DNA of 64,000 bases from assembly GCF_021173675.1 (NCBI RefSeq), contig NZ_JAIHON010000005.1, positions 496,001 to 560,000 on the forward strand, written 5' to 3'. A program made the translations under genes and the position numbers. Below are positions 16,041-24,621 of the stretch, piece by piece. Below the pieces are notes generated by a model. That model was not told the origin of the DNA. It saw only the letters and a list, made by a program, of their open reading frames with translations, and did not search any database. Position 1 is the stretch's first letter, and each line of letters starts with the position of its first letter. This DNA comes from Streptomyces lincolnensis. GTDB lineage: Bacteria > Actinomycetota > Actinomycetes > Streptomycetales > Streptomycetaceae.

Positions 16041-16394
16041 TCAGCCCGCGGGAACGGTCAGCCGAACAGCCCCGTCCGGCGCAGCCAACAGCACCGGCGT
16101 CCCGGCCCCACCGAGATCCCGCACCGCCGCCAGGTCCTCGGCCGAGACGGACTCCGCCTCGGTCACCACCGCGGCCGCCTCCAGAGCCGTCGCCCCCGAG
16201 GCCACCGCCATCGCCACGGCCGTACGCAACGCGCTCAACCGCAACGACTCCAGAGCCACCGTCCCGGCGACATACGTCCGCCCCGTCTCGTCGCGTACGG
16301 CCGCCCCCTCGGGCACACCATTACGGGCCCGGGCCGAACGGGCCAGGGTCACGATCTTGCGGTCCTCGGGGCCAAGCGCGCTGCTGTCGGTCAT
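16041..16394 (-). CDS. Cytidine deaminase-fold protein lacking the catalytic residues
   Basis: 117 residues. Length and layout follow small cytidine deaminases, and the region is often annotated so. However, the helix that should carry the zinc-binding CAE motif reads VALESLRLSALRTAVAMA, with Ser-Ala-Leu in its place. The second PCxxC zinc motif is also absent (DLGGAGTPVLLAAPDG). It therefore probably cannot deaminate cytidine. A similar small gene sits between era and the CBS-protein gene in other actinobacteria (Rv2365c in Mycobacterium tuberculosis, by position). This suggests a conserved non-enzymatic role, perhaps with Era, YbeY or the ribosome; that last step is inference. Confidence 0.75.
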   Translation of the reverse strand: MTDSSALGPEDRKIVTLARSARARNGVPEGAAVRDETGRTYVAGTVALESLRLSALRTAVAMAVASGATALEAAAVVTEAESVSAEDLAAVRDLGGAGTPVLLAAPDGAVRLTVPAG

Positions 16395-16431
16395 GCCCCG
16401 AGCATACGGAGCCGTGCCGAGCGCGTGCCGC

Positions 16432-16791
16432 TCAGGGGCGGTCGAGCCGGAGCCGTTCCGCGCGCGGCAGACCGGCGACGACCAGGTCGTAGGAGTCCTC
16501 GACCAGCTCCCGCACCAGCCGGTCGGGGAGCCCCCCGTCAACCGTCACCGTGTTCCAGTGCCGCTTGTTCATGTGGTAGCCGGGGATGATCAGTTCCGGG
16601 TGCTCCTCCCGGAGCCGGACCGCGTCCTCCGGGTCGCACTTGAGGTTGACCGTCAGGGGCCGGGCGTCGAGCCGGCTGAGGGCGAACACCTTGCCCAGGA
16701 CCTTGAAGACGGAGACCTCGGGGGCGAACGGGAAGTCCTCCACGGCCTCGTTGAAGGACAGGCAGAAGGCGCGCAGTTCCTCGGCGGTCAC
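16432..16791 (-). CDS. MmcQ/YjbR family protein
   Basis: 119 residues. It begins VTAEELRAFCLSFNEAVEDFPF and contains the family signature VFALSRLDARPLTVNLKCDP and the closing HMNKRHWNTV. The CyaY-like fold of the MmcQ/YjbR family may bind DNA, but no member has a settled biochemical function. The GTG start overlaps the stop of the upstream CBS gene (GTGA), so translation is coupled and it belongs to the phoH-ybeY-CBS operon. Confidence 0.88.
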   Translation of the reverse strand: MTAEELRAFCLSFNEAVEDFPFAPEVSVFKVLGKVFALSRLDARPLTVNLKCDPEDAVRLREEHPELIIPGYHMNKRHWNTVTVDGGLPDRLVRELVEDSYDLVVAGLPRAERLRLDRP

Positions 16792-18098
16792 TCCGGCTTC
16801 CTCTCCTCGCCCTCGGCGGGTCCGGCCGGCCCCACCGGCTCCACGAGCACCGTCACGATCTTGTTCCGGCGGCCGGCGGCGGCCTCGGCGGTGAGCCGGA
16901 GCTCGCGGCCGTCGGGCAGCTCGACCATCGCGGAGGCACCGGCGATCGGGACCCGGCCCAGGGCCTTGGCCAGCAGCCCGCCGACGGTCTCGACGTCCTC
17001 GTCGTCGTACTCCTCCAGGCCGTACAGCTCGCCGAGGTCGGTGATGTCGAGGCGGGCGGTGACGCGGAAGCGGTCGTCGCCGAGGTTCTCCACGGGCGGG
17101 AGTTCGCGGTCGTACTCGTCGGTGATCTCGCCGACGATCTCCTCCAGGATGTCCTCGATCGTCACGATGCCCGCCGTACCGCCGTACTCGTCGATGACGA
17201 CGGCGACGTGATTGCGGTCCCGCTGCATCTCGCGCAGCAGGTCGCCGGCGTTCTTGGTGTCGGGCACGAAGGCGGCGGGCCGCATGGCCGTGGACACCAG
17301 CTCGCTCTCCGCGTCCCGGCTGATGTGCGTCTTGCGGGCCAGGTCCTTCAGGTACACGATCCCGACGATGTCGTCCTCGCTCTCCCCGCTGACCGGGATG
17401 CGGGAGAAACCGGAGCGCAGGGCGAGGGTCAGGGCCTGGCGGATCGTCTTGTAGCGCTCGATGACGACGAGGTCGGTCCGCGGGACCATCACCTCGCGCA
17501 CGAGCGTGTCGCCCAGTTCGAAGACCGAGTGCACCATCCGGCGCTCCTCGTCCTCGATGAGCGACTCCTTCTCGGCGAGGTCGACCAGCGCGCGCAGCTC
17601 CGCCTCGGAGGCGAAGGGGCCGCGGCGGAAGCCCTTGCCGGGGGTGAGCGCGTTGCCGATGAGGATCAGCAGGGACGGGATCGGGCCCATGATCCGCGCC
17701 AGCGGCAGCAGGACGTACGCCGCCGCCGTGGCCGTGTTCAGCGGGTGCTGGCGGCCGATGGTGCGCGGGGAGACGCCGACGGCGACGTAGGACACCAGGA
17801 CCATGACGCCGATGGCGACCAGGAGGGCCTCGGTGGTGCCGTCGAACTCCCGCAGACAGGCGTAGGTGATCAGGGCCGCGGCCGCCATCTCGCAGGCGAC
17901 GCGGACCAGCAGCGCCACGTTCAGATAGCGGGTCGGGTCGGCGGCGACCTGCGCGAGCTTCGCGCTGCCGCGTCGGCCCGTCCGTACGGCCTCCTCGGCA
18001 CGGAAGCTGGAGACGCGCGCGAGGCCCGCCTCCGCGCAGGCGGCCAGCCACGCGACGACGACCAGGGCGATCGCGCCGGAGACGAGGGTGGGGCTCAT
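16788..18098 (-). CDS. CNNM/CorC-type CBS-domain membrane protein
   Basis: 436 residues. The N-terminal DUF21/CNNM membrane domain (about 1-150) has four hydrophobic stretches. Two CBS domains follow (about 190-320), with MVPRTDLV and the conserved DEYGGTAGIVTIEDILEEIVGEI. The CorC_HlyC transporter-associated domain ends the protein. Relatives have been called hemolysins, but current evidence on CNNM/CorC proteins points to magnesium transport or homeostasis. ATG 18098 overlaps the ybeY stop (ATGA), which fixes the start. It lies in the phoH-ybeY-CBS-mmcQ operon. Confidence 0.93.
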   Translation of the reverse strand: MSPTLVSGAIALVVVAWLAACAEAGLARVSSFRAEEAVRTGRRGSAKLAQVAADPTRYLNVALLVRVACEMAAAALITYACLREFDGTTEALLVAIGVMVLVSYVAVGVSPRTIGRQHPLNTATAAAYVLLPLARIMGPIPSLLILIGNALTPGKGFRRGPFASEAELRALVDLAEKESLIEDEERRMVHSVFELGDTLVREVMVPRTDLVVIERYKTIRQALTLALRSGFSRIPVSGESEDDIVGIVYLKDLARKTHISRDAESELVSTAMRPAAFVPDTKNAGDLLREMQRDRNHVAVVIDEYGGTAGIVTIEDILEEIVGEITDEYDRELPPVENLGDDRFRVTARLDITDLGELYGLEEYDDEDVETVGGLLAKALGRVPIAGASAMVELPDGRELRLTAEAAAGRRNKIVTVLVEPVGPAGPAEGEERKPE

Positions 18099-18592
18099 GA
18101 CACGGTCGGGGCGGGCGACGGGCCGGTCAGGCCCTTCTCGGCCCGCCACCCGTCCACGATGGCCGCCTGGAGACCGAACATCTCGGCCTTCTCGTCGGGC
18201 TCCTCGTGGTCGTAGCCGAGCAGGTGCAGCACACCATGGACGGCGAGCAGCTGGAGCTCCTCGTCCATGGAGTGCTGCGTGGGCGCTTCCTCACCCTGCT
18301 TCTTGGCGACCTCGGGGCACAGCACGATGTCGCCGAGGAGCCCCTGCGGGGGCTCCTCGTCGTCCTTGCTGGGCGGCCTGAGCTCGTCCATCGGGAAGGA
18401 CATGACGTCCGTCGGCCCCGGCAGGTCCATCCACTGGATGTGCAGCTGCTCCATGGCGTCGGCGTCCACGACGATCACCGAGAGCTCGGAGAGCGGGTGG
18501 ATGCGCATCCGCGCGAGGGCGTAGCGGGCGATGTCGAGGATCGCCTGCTCGTCGACCTCGGTTCCGGACTCGTTGTTGACGTCGATCGACAT
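18095..18592 (-). CDS. ybeY: Endoribonuclease YbeY
   Basis: 165 residues. The zinc motif HGVLHLLGYDH (H-x3-H-x5-H) is complete. A conserved TDVMSFPMDE segment lies upstream. YbeY takes part in maturation of 16S rRNA 3' ends and ribosome quality control, and in other bacteria it interacts with Era. It is 13 bases downstream of phoH and overlaps the CBS gene by four bases, so it is part of one operon. The C-terminal tail (GPSPAPTVS) is longer than in E. coli. Confidence 0.96.
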   Translation of the reverse strand: MSIDVNNESGTEVDEQAILDIARYALARMRIHPLSELSVIVVDADAMEQLHIQWMDLPGPTDVMSFPMDELRPPSKDDEEPPQGLLGDIVLCPEVAKKQGEEAPTQHSMDEELQLLAVHGVLHLLGYDHEEPDEKAEMFGLQAAIVDGWRAEKGLTGPSPAPTVS

Positions 18593-18605
18593 GGTGGCGC
18601 TGGGT

Positions 18606-19664
18606 CTACTTCCGCTTGTTACGGCCGCCCTTGTGGGTGCCGTTCTCCGTACCGTTCTCGCTGTCGTACTTCTCGTACGCGTCGACGATACGGCCGACGA
18701 GCTTGTGCCGTACGACGTCCTGGGACGACAGGCGGGAGAAGTGCACGTCGTCGAGGCCCTCCAGGATGTCCTGGACCTGCCTAAGACCCGACTTGGTGCC
18801 GTTCGGCAGGTCGACCTGCGTCACGTCACCCGTGATCACGATCTTCGAGTCGAAGCCGAGGCGGGTGAGGAACATCTTCATCTGCTCGGGGCTCGTGTTC
18901 TGGGCCTCGTCCAGGATGATGAAGGCGTCATTCAAGGTACGTCCGCGCATGTACGCCAGGGGCGCGACCTCGATGGTCCCGGCGGCCATGAGCCTCGGGA
19001 TCGAGTCCGGGTCCAGCATGTCGTGCAGCGCGTCGTACAGGGGGCGCAGGTACGGGTCGATCTTCTCGTAGAGGGTGCCGGGGAGGAAGCCGAGCCGCTC
19101 CCCCGCCTCGACCGCGGGCCGGGTCAGGATGATGCGGTTGACCTGCTTGGACTGCAGGGCCTGGACCGCCTTGGCCATCGCCAGGTACGTCTTGCCGGTA
19201 CCGGCGGGGCCGATGCCGAAGACGATCGTGTGCTTGTCGATCGCGTCGACGTACCGCTTCTGGTTGAGGGTCTTGGGGCGGATCGTGCGGCCCCGCGAGG
19301 AGAGGATGTTCTGGGTGAGGACCTCGGCCGGGGTCTCCGGACCGTCGCCCTCGCCGTTCTCCGTGGCTCTGAGCATCGCGATCGAGCGTTCCACTGCGTC
19401 CTCCGTCATCGGCTGTCCGGTGCGGAGCACCAGCATCATCTCGTCGAACAGGCGCTGGACGAGGGCGACTTCGGCCGCGTCGCCGACGGCGCTGATCTCG
19501 TTGCCCCGGACGTGGATGTCGGCCGCCGGGAAGGCCTTCTCGATCACGCGCAACAGGGAGTCGCCGGACCCCAGCACCGTCACCATGGGGTGCTGGGCGG
19601 GGACGGTGAACTGTGCTCTCGCCTGCCCCTGTGCGGGTGTGTGAGCTGTGGGTGTCTGAGTCAT
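18606..19664 (-). CDS. phoH: PhoH-family ATPase (PhoL type)
   Basis: 352 residues. An N-terminal basic/KH-like region (about 20-110) precedes the PhoH ATPase domain. Walker A is GPAGTGKTYLA and Walker B is DAFIILDEAQN, with the conserved TRLGFDSKIVITGD. The protein is predicted to be an RNA-linked ATPase or helicase working with YbeY. It is the first gene of the operon with ybeY, the CBS protein and MmcQ. The 352-base gap upstream contains a family 2 dispersed repeat at 19859-19887 and no other gene that I can support. Confidence 0.96.
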   Translation of the reverse strand: MTQTPTAHTPAQGQARAQFTVPAQHPMVTVLGSGDSLLRVIEKAFPAADIHVRGNEISAVGDAAEVALVQRLFDEMMLVLRTGQPMTEDAVERSIAMLRATENGEGDGPETPAEVLTQNILSSRGRTIRPKTLNQKRYVDAIDKHTIVFGIGPAGTGKTYLAMAKAVQALQSKQVNRIILTRPAVEAGERLGFLPGTLYEKIDPYLRPLYDALHDMLDPDSIPRLMAAGTIEVAPLAYMRGRTLNDAFIILDEAQNTSPEQMKMFLTRLGFDSKIVITGDVTQVDLPNGTKSGLRQVQDILEGLDDVHFSRLSSQDVVRHKLVGRIVDAYEKYDSENGTENGTHKGGRNKRK

Positions 19665-19858
19665 GGGCCGGCGCTTAAGGCCTGCGGTTCCTCCTCATCA
19701 CGGCCGCGTAGCTGAGAGCGGCCTCGCGATACCAAGGGTACGACGCGGCGGTGACAACGCCGTAGGGCTTTTCGGGGGCGAGGTGAGTGGGGGGCGTAGG
19801 TTTTCGCGGCCGAGGTGAGTGGGGGGCGTGGGTCGAATGTCGGCCGCGGCCCGGTGGG

Positions 19859-19887
19859 GGCTGGTCGCGCAGTTCCCCGCGCCCCTA
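19859..19887 (-). repeat. Dispersed intergenic repeat, family 2 (reverse, short form)
   Basis: GGCTGGTCGCGC and GCGCCCCTA flank AGTTCCCC; this is the reverse complement of the ends of the element at 4773-4826. It lies in the gap between phoH and the PfkB kinase gene. Confidence 0.7.
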
Positions 19888-20016
19888 GGCGTGCTTCGCT
19901 CAAGCTGCGGGCAATCGTGCCGCCTAGGGGCGGCACCCGTCCCAAAGAGAGGCGGCACCCGGCAAGCGCCGGGCGAGCGACCCCACCCCCGCCGCACCCC
20001 CGCGCACCGCTGAACC

Positions 20017-21165
20017 TCAGGCCGACCTGAACCCGATCGTCGGTACAGCCCGCCGCAACGGCCAGGGCCGGGCGTCGGACTCCGGCACCAGCCCCGCCAG
20101 GAACGCGTACCGACGGAGCGCGGCCGGGTCCTGGCCGTCGACGGACTGGACGCGGCGCCACCAGGCCCCGATCTCGGACCACCCGGGGGCCGAGAGGGAC
20201 CCCCCGAACTCCTGGACGGAGAGCGCGGCGGTGAGGCCCGCGAAGGCGAGCCGGTCGGCCAGGGGCCACCCCGCGAGCGTGCTGGTGACGAAGCCCGCGA
20301 CGAACACGTCCCCCGCACCGGTGGGATCGAGGGCCTCGACGGCGATGGCCGGCACCTCGGCACTCTCCCCGGTCCGCCGGTCGACGGCGTACGCCCCCTC
20401 CGCACCGAGGGTGACGACGGCGAGCGGCACGTGATCGGTGAGGGCGTGCGCCGCGGCGCGAGGACAGCCGGCCCCGGTGTACCGCATCGCCTCCTCCGCG
20501 TTCGGCAGGAAGGCCTCGCAGTGGGCGAGGTCGGGCAGCGCCGCCAGGTCCCACGCCCCGGTGTCGTCCCAGCCGACGTCGGCGAAGATGCGCGTGCCCT
20601 TGCTCGCGGCCTGGGCGATCCAGGGGGCGCGCACGCCGGGCGTGAGGGAGGCGATGGCGGCACGGGCGCCGGGCGGGCAGTCGGGGGCGGGCTCCTCCGG
20701 GGGCGGCTCGTGGCCGTGGGAGACCATCGTGCGCTCGCCCTCGTAGGCCATGGAGACGGTGACCGGTGAGTGCCAGCCGGGCACCGTGCGCGACGGGCCG
20801 AGGTCGATGCCCTCACCGTGGGCGAGGGCGTCCCAGCAGTACTCGCCGTAGTGGTCGTCGCCGAACGCGGCGGCGAGGGAGGTCTTCAGGCCGAGCCTGG
20901 CCAGCGCCGTCGCCATGTTGGCCACGCCGCCGGGGCTCGACCCCATCCCGCGCGCCCAGGACTCGGTCCCGCGCACCGGGGCGGAGTCGAGCCCGGTGAA
21001 GACGATGTCCAGGAAGACGGTGCCGGTGAGGTACACGTCCCAGGGCGGGTCGTCCGGTCCGCGCAGGGCGGCGAGGGGATCGACCTGGGGCTGACACGGC
21101 CCGGCCTTTCCCCGGTACGACAATCCCTTTCCGATGGGCGCGGCGGGCGCCTTGGACGCGATCAC
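20017..21165 (-). CDS. PfkB-family carbohydrate kinase
   Basis: 382 residues. PfkB signature 1 is GSSPGGVANMATALARLG and signature 2 is DPTGAGDVFVAGF with the catalytic aspartate; the anion-hole glycines are present. It phosphorylates a sugar or nucleoside with ATP, but the substrate is not evident. The GTG start at 21165 has GGGAG six bases upstream. The N-terminal 40 residues before WDVYLTGTVFLDIVF are an extension relative to minimal PfkB kinases. It lies 143 bases downstream of the glucarate dehydratase gene on the same strand. The glucarate route does not need a kinase, so it is probably a separate unit. Confidence 0.9.
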   Translation of the reverse strand: MIASKAPAAPIGKGLSYRGKAGPCQPQVDPLAALRGPDDPPWDVYLTGTVFLDIVFTGLDSAPVRGTESWARGMGSSPGGVANMATALARLGLKTSLAAAFGDDHYGEYCWDALAHGEGIDLGPSRTVPGWHSPVTVSMAYEGERTMVSHGHEPPPEEPAPDCPPGARAAIASLTPGVRAPWIAQAASKGTRIFADVGWDDTGAWDLAALPDLAHCEAFLPNAEEAMRYTGAGCPRAAAHALTDHVPLAVVTLGAEGAYAVDRRTGESAEVPAIAVEALDPTGAGDVFVAGFVTSTLAGWPLADRLAFAGLTAALSVQEFGGSLSAPGWSEIGAWWRRVQSVDGQDPAALRRYAFLAGLVPESDARPWPLRRAVPTIGFRSA

Positions 21166-21308
21166 GGTGTGCTCCCTGACCAGTGGTGCCGATTCAGCCA
21201 GTCTGCACCACACCACTGACAACCCGCCGCGTCACACGGCGACCACCGGTCGCACCGGGCCGTCGGCCCGAGCCCGGACCAGGGCCCGGACCCGTGCCCG
21301 CCGGGGCG

Positions 21309-22598
21309 CTACCAGCGAGGCACCGCCGGCGTCACCCACCCCGGCTCGGCGACCCGCATCGCCGCCGCGTCGTCCCGCTCGCGCAGCGCACCGTCGTCAT
21401 CGAGCCACCGCTGATGCAGGAACGCGAGCTTGTCGCGGTCGACCTCGACACCGAGCCCGGGCGCGTCCGACACGGCGACCTTGCCGCCGTCGAAGGTGAG
21501 CCGCTCGGTGAGCACGTCCTCCGACTGCCAGGGGTAGTGGGAGTCGCAGGCGTGGTGCAGGTTCGGGACGGTGGACGCGACATGGGTCATCGCGGCCAGG
21601 GAGATCCCGAGGTGGGTGTTGGAGTGCATCGACACCCCGACCCCGAACGTCCGGCAGATCGCGGCCAGTTGCTGCGTGTTCCGCAGCCCGCCCCAGTAGT
21701 GGTGGTCGGACAGGACCACCTGGACGGCGTCCCGGGTGAACGCCTCCTTGATCTCCGCGAAGGTCGTCACGCACATGTTGGTGGCCAGCGGCACGTCGGT
21801 CGCGGCGGACACCTCGGCCATCGCGTCGGTGCCGAGCGCGGGGTCCTCCAGGTACTCCAGGACCTCCCCCAGCTCCGCGGCGACCTTCAGCGAAGTCTCC
21901 ACGCTCCAGGCGCCGTTGGGGTCCAGCCGCAGCGGATGCCCGGGGAAGGCCTCGGCGAGGGCGCGGATCGCGGCGATCTCCTCGTCCGGCGGGAAGACCC
22001 CGCCCTTGAGCTTGAACGAGGTGAAGCCGTACCGCTCGGTGAACAGGCGGGCCTGCTCGACCACCCCGGCCGGGTCGACCGCGGCACCCCAGTCGTCCTT
22101 CTCCGAGGCGACGCCCTCGGGGTGGTCGGCCCACTTGTAGAAGAGGTACGCGCTGTACTCGACGGCGTCCCGCACCTTGCCGCCGAGCAGCGCGTGCACG
22201 GGCAGGCCGAGCGCCTTGCCGAGGGCGTCGAGACAGGCGACCTCGAAGCCGGAGACGACGGACAGGCGCAGCTTGTCGGCGGTCTGGACCCCGCGCAGCC
22301 CGCCGACATCGACCTGCCCCGAGACCCGGGCGTCGTCCACGGCCACCTCGTCGGCGACGGTGAACAGGCCGTTCAGGTCACCGACCTGACGTCCGATCAG
22401 CTTGTCGGCGAACGGCCGGGCCAGCTCCAGGTACTTGGTGTCGCCGTAGGTCTCGCCGACGCCGGTGATCCCGTCGGCGGTCTCGACCTCGACGATCAGG
22501 CGGGGCGTGTACGGCTGGTGCACGCCCTGGGTGTTGAGCAGCGGCGGGTCGGCGACCAGGATCGGGGTGAGGCGGACGTCGGTGATCGTGAGGTTCAC
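21309..22598 (-). CDS. Glucarate dehydratase-like enolase-superfamily enzyme
   Basis: 429 residues. The enolase-superfamily residues fit the glucarate dehydratase group: the KxK motif in FKLKGG, metal ligands in RLDPNG, EYLEDP and ATNMCVT, the Asp of VVLSDHHYWGG and the His of VSMHSNTHLG. The reaction is dehydration of D-glucarate (or a related aldarate) to 5-dehydro-4-deoxyglucarate. The GTG start overlaps the stop of kdgD (GTGA), so the two successive pathway enzymes are translationally coupled. Galactarate-specific function is less likely but not excluded. Confidence 0.9.
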   Translation of the reverse strand: MNLTITDVRLTPILVADPPLLNTQGVHQPYTPRLIVEVETADGITGVGETYGDTKYLELARPFADKLIGRQVGDLNGLFTVADEVAVDDARVSGQVDVGGLRGVQTADKLRLSVVSGFEVACLDALGKALGLPVHALLGGKVRDAVEYSAYLFYKWADHPEGVASEKDDWGAAVDPAGVVEQARLFTERYGFTSFKLKGGVFPPDEEIAAIRALAEAFPGHPLRLDPNGAWSVETSLKVAAELGEVLEYLEDPALGTDAMAEVSAATDVPLATNMCVTTFAEIKEAFTRDAVQVVLSDHHYWGGLRNTQQLAAICRTFGVGVSMHSNTHLGISLAAMTHVASTVPNLHHACDSHYPWQSEDVLTERLTFDGGKVAVSDAPGLGVEVDRDKLAFLHQRWLDDDGALRERDDAAAMRVAEPGWVTPAVPRW

Positions 22599-23533
22599 AG
22601 GGCGGCTCCTACGAGGTCGAGTCCGGCGGCCAGCAGCGTGCGCAGCTCGGCGAGGTCGGCGGCCGAGGGGTCGGTGAGCGGGGCGCGCACGGGTCCCACC
22701 GGGCGGCCACGCAACCGTGCGGCGGCCTTGACCAGCGACACGGCGTATCCGGGCACCCGGTCGCGCAGTTCGACGAGCGGGACGTAGAAGTCGCGCAGCA
22801 GCTTCTGGACGGTGCTGTCGTCGCCGGCGTTCAGGGCGGCGAAGAAGGCGTTCGCGATCTCGGGGGCGAAGGCGTGGACGGCGGAGGAGTAGGCGGGGAC
22901 GCCGACGGTGGCGTAGGCGCGGGCCTGGATCTCGGCGGTGGAGGCGCCGTTGAAGAACAGGAAGTCCTCGGGGGCGGCGAGGGTCAGACGCTGGAGGCGG
23001 TCGAGGTCGCTGTGGCCGTCCTTGAGGCCGATGACGGTCGGGATCTGCGCGAGGCGCCTGAGGGAGGCGGCCGTGAAGGCGACCTGGCCGCGCTGGTAGG
23101 CGATGAGCGGCAGCCGGGTGCGGGCCGCGATCTGCTCCACCTGCGCGACGAGCCCGTCCTGCGGGGCGGCGACGAGGTAGTGCGGCAGGACGAGCAGCGC
23201 GTCGGCGCCGGCCTCCTCCGCGATGCGCGCGAAGCGGGCGGCCTGCGCCCAGCCGTAGCCGACACCGGCGACGACGGACACGCTCCCGGCCGCCTCCTCG
23301 ACGGCGATGGTCACGACCCGGCGGTACTCGTCCTCGTCCAGCGAGAAGAACTCGCCGGTGCCGCAGGCCGGGAAGACGGCGCCGGGGCCGGTGGCGATCT
23401 GGGCCGCGACATGGGCGCGGAAGCCGTCGGGGTCGAGAGAGCCGTCGTCGTGGAAGCTGGTCAGCGGGAACGACAGCACACCGCGTGCCATGCCCTCCCG
23501 CAGTCGCCGGGTCGTGTCCGTAGCGAGACTCAC
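22595..23533 (-). CDS. kdgD: 5-dehydro-4-deoxyglucarate dehydratase
   Basis: 312 residues of the DHDPS/N-acetylneuraminate lyase superfamily. The TIM barrel has the GTGEFFSLDEDEY loop, the active-site tyrosine in PLIAYQRG and the Schiff-base lysine in VIGLKDG. It dehydrates and decarboxylates 5-dehydro-4-deoxyglucarate to 2-oxoglutarate semialdehyde, the step after glucarate dehydratase. The GTG start at 23533 has GGGAG about ten bases upstream. It is the first gene of the operon and is divergent from an IclR regulator. The semialdehyde dehydrogenase needed to reach 2-oxoglutarate is not in the window. Confidence 0.95.
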   Translation of the reverse strand: MSLATDTTRRLREGMARGVLSFPLTSFHDDGSLDPDGFRAHVAAQIATGPGAVFPACGTGEFFSLDEDEYRRVVTIAVEEAAGSVSVVAGVGYGWAQAARFARIAEEAGADALLVLPHYLVAAPQDGLVAQVEQIAARTRLPLIAYQRGQVAFTAASLRRLAQIPTVIGLKDGHSDLDRLQRLTLAAPEDFLFFNGASTAEIQARAYATVGVPAYSSAVHAFAPEIANAFFAALNAGDDSTVQKLLRDFYVPLVELRDRVPGYAVSLVKAAARLRGRPVGPVRAPLTDPSAADLAELRTLLAAGLDLVGAAL

Positions 23534-23558
23534 CCTCGCTCATCTCCCTATGTAAACG

Positions 23559-23572
23559 TCATCTACGTATGA
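23559..23572. promoter_or_regulatory. Candidate IclR operator
   Basis: TCAT-N6-ATGA, in an unusually AT-rich stretch (about 23550-23590) of the 105-base gap between kdgD and the IclR gene. The position suits binding by the IclR protein to control both genes. Confidence 0.4.
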
Positions 23573-23638
23573 AGATGAAGATTAGGTAGGCGAACCACTG
23601 TCGTCAATGGGTGGACCCGCCCCGATTACGATCGGCTC

Positions 23639-24421
23639 ATGTCAGACACCGGGGGCGTACGAGAAGTGAAGTCGGCCGCGCGCACGGTCGAACTGCTGGA
23701 GCTGCTGGCCGCGCGCGGCGACCGCCCGGCGCGCCTCCAGGAGCTCGCGGACCGGCTGGGCGTGCCGCGCAGCTCGATGTACGCGCTGCTCCAGACCCTC
23801 ATCTCGCGCGGCTGGGTGCGCACGGACGTCACCGGCTCGCTCTACGGCATCGGCATCCACGCCCTGCTCACCGGCACCAGCTATCTCGACTCCGACCCGC
23901 GTGTGCGGGCCGTACGGCCGTATCTCGACGAGGCGTCCCAGGCGCTCGGCGAGACGATCCACCTGGGGCGCCTGGACGGCCGGGACGTGGCGTATCTCGC
24001 GACCCGGGAGTCCCACGAGTACCTGCGGACCATCAGCCGCGTCGGGCGCCGCCTCCCCGCCCACGTGGGCGCGCTGGGCAAGGCGCTGCTGGCCGAACGG
24101 GACGACACGGAGCTGCCCGAGGGGCCGTACGAGGCCCTCACCCCCAACTCGCACACCACCCGCGAGTCCCTGCTCGCCGACCTCGCCGAGGTACGGTCCC
24201 GCGGCTACTCGATCGACCGCGAGGAGGGCGTCCCCGGCATCGTCGGCTTCGGTTTCGTCCTGCGCTACGACTCCCCCGCCACCGACGCGATCAGCTGCTC
24301 GGTGCCCGTCGCCCGCCTCACACCGGAGCACGAGGCGCAGATCATCACGGTGATGCGGGAGATCAGAGCCAAGATCGAGGCGACGGCACCGGGTGCCGGA
24401 GGCGCCCCTCACTGGCGGTAG
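23639..24421 (+). CDS. IclR-family regulator, probably of glucarate use
   Basis: 260 residues. The winged helix-turn-helix (about 10-70) reads KSAARTVELLELLAARG ... LADRLGVPRSSMYALLQTL, and the IclR effector domain (about 80-250) includes RVGRRLPAHVGALGKALLA. It is divergent from the kdgD/glucarate dehydratase operon, which is the standard arrangement for a pathway-specific IclR regulator; an aldarate or pathway intermediate is the likely effector. A TACGAT -10-like box at 23627-23632 ends six bases before the ATG, so the transcript may be leaderless. The 200 bases after the gene hold no gene that I can see. Confidence 0.93.
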   Translation: MSDTGGVREVKSAARTVELLELLAARGDRPARLQELADRLGVPRSSMYALLQTLISRGWVRTDVTGSLYGIGIHALLTGTSYLDSDPRVRAVRPYLDEASQALGETIHLGRLDGRDVAYLATRESHEYLRTISRVGRRLPAHVGALGKALLAERDDTELPEGPYEALTPNSHTTRESLLADLAEVRSRGYSIDREEGVPGIVGFGFVLRYDSPATDAISCSVPVARLTPEHEAQIITVMREIRAKIEATAPGAGGAPHWR

Positions 24422-24621
24422 CCCACCCCGAGGAAGCGGAGCGAAAAGACGCTCGTCTACCCGGCCCCTCCCGCCCCAAACGCAACGTGCCTCACATCAC
24501 ACCCCCCGCTCTTCTTCCGGAACCGCGTGCTTGATACAAATTCTCCGCGCGTTCCTGTCCGTCGACGGTCGTCGCCCATCCCCTTCTCGAGCCGCTTCTT
24601 TCGCATGCCCTGGGAACGCCC

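Noticed and set aside
16788..18098. Hemolysin function for the CBS-domain protein
   Set aside because: The CNNM-CBS-CorC layout indicates an ion-transport-related membrane protein; the old name reflects historical annotation.
20017..23533. PfkB kinase as a third enzyme of the glucarate operon
   Set aside because: The glucarate to 2-oxoglutarate route needs no kinase, and a 143-base gap with its own ribosome binding site separates the gene.
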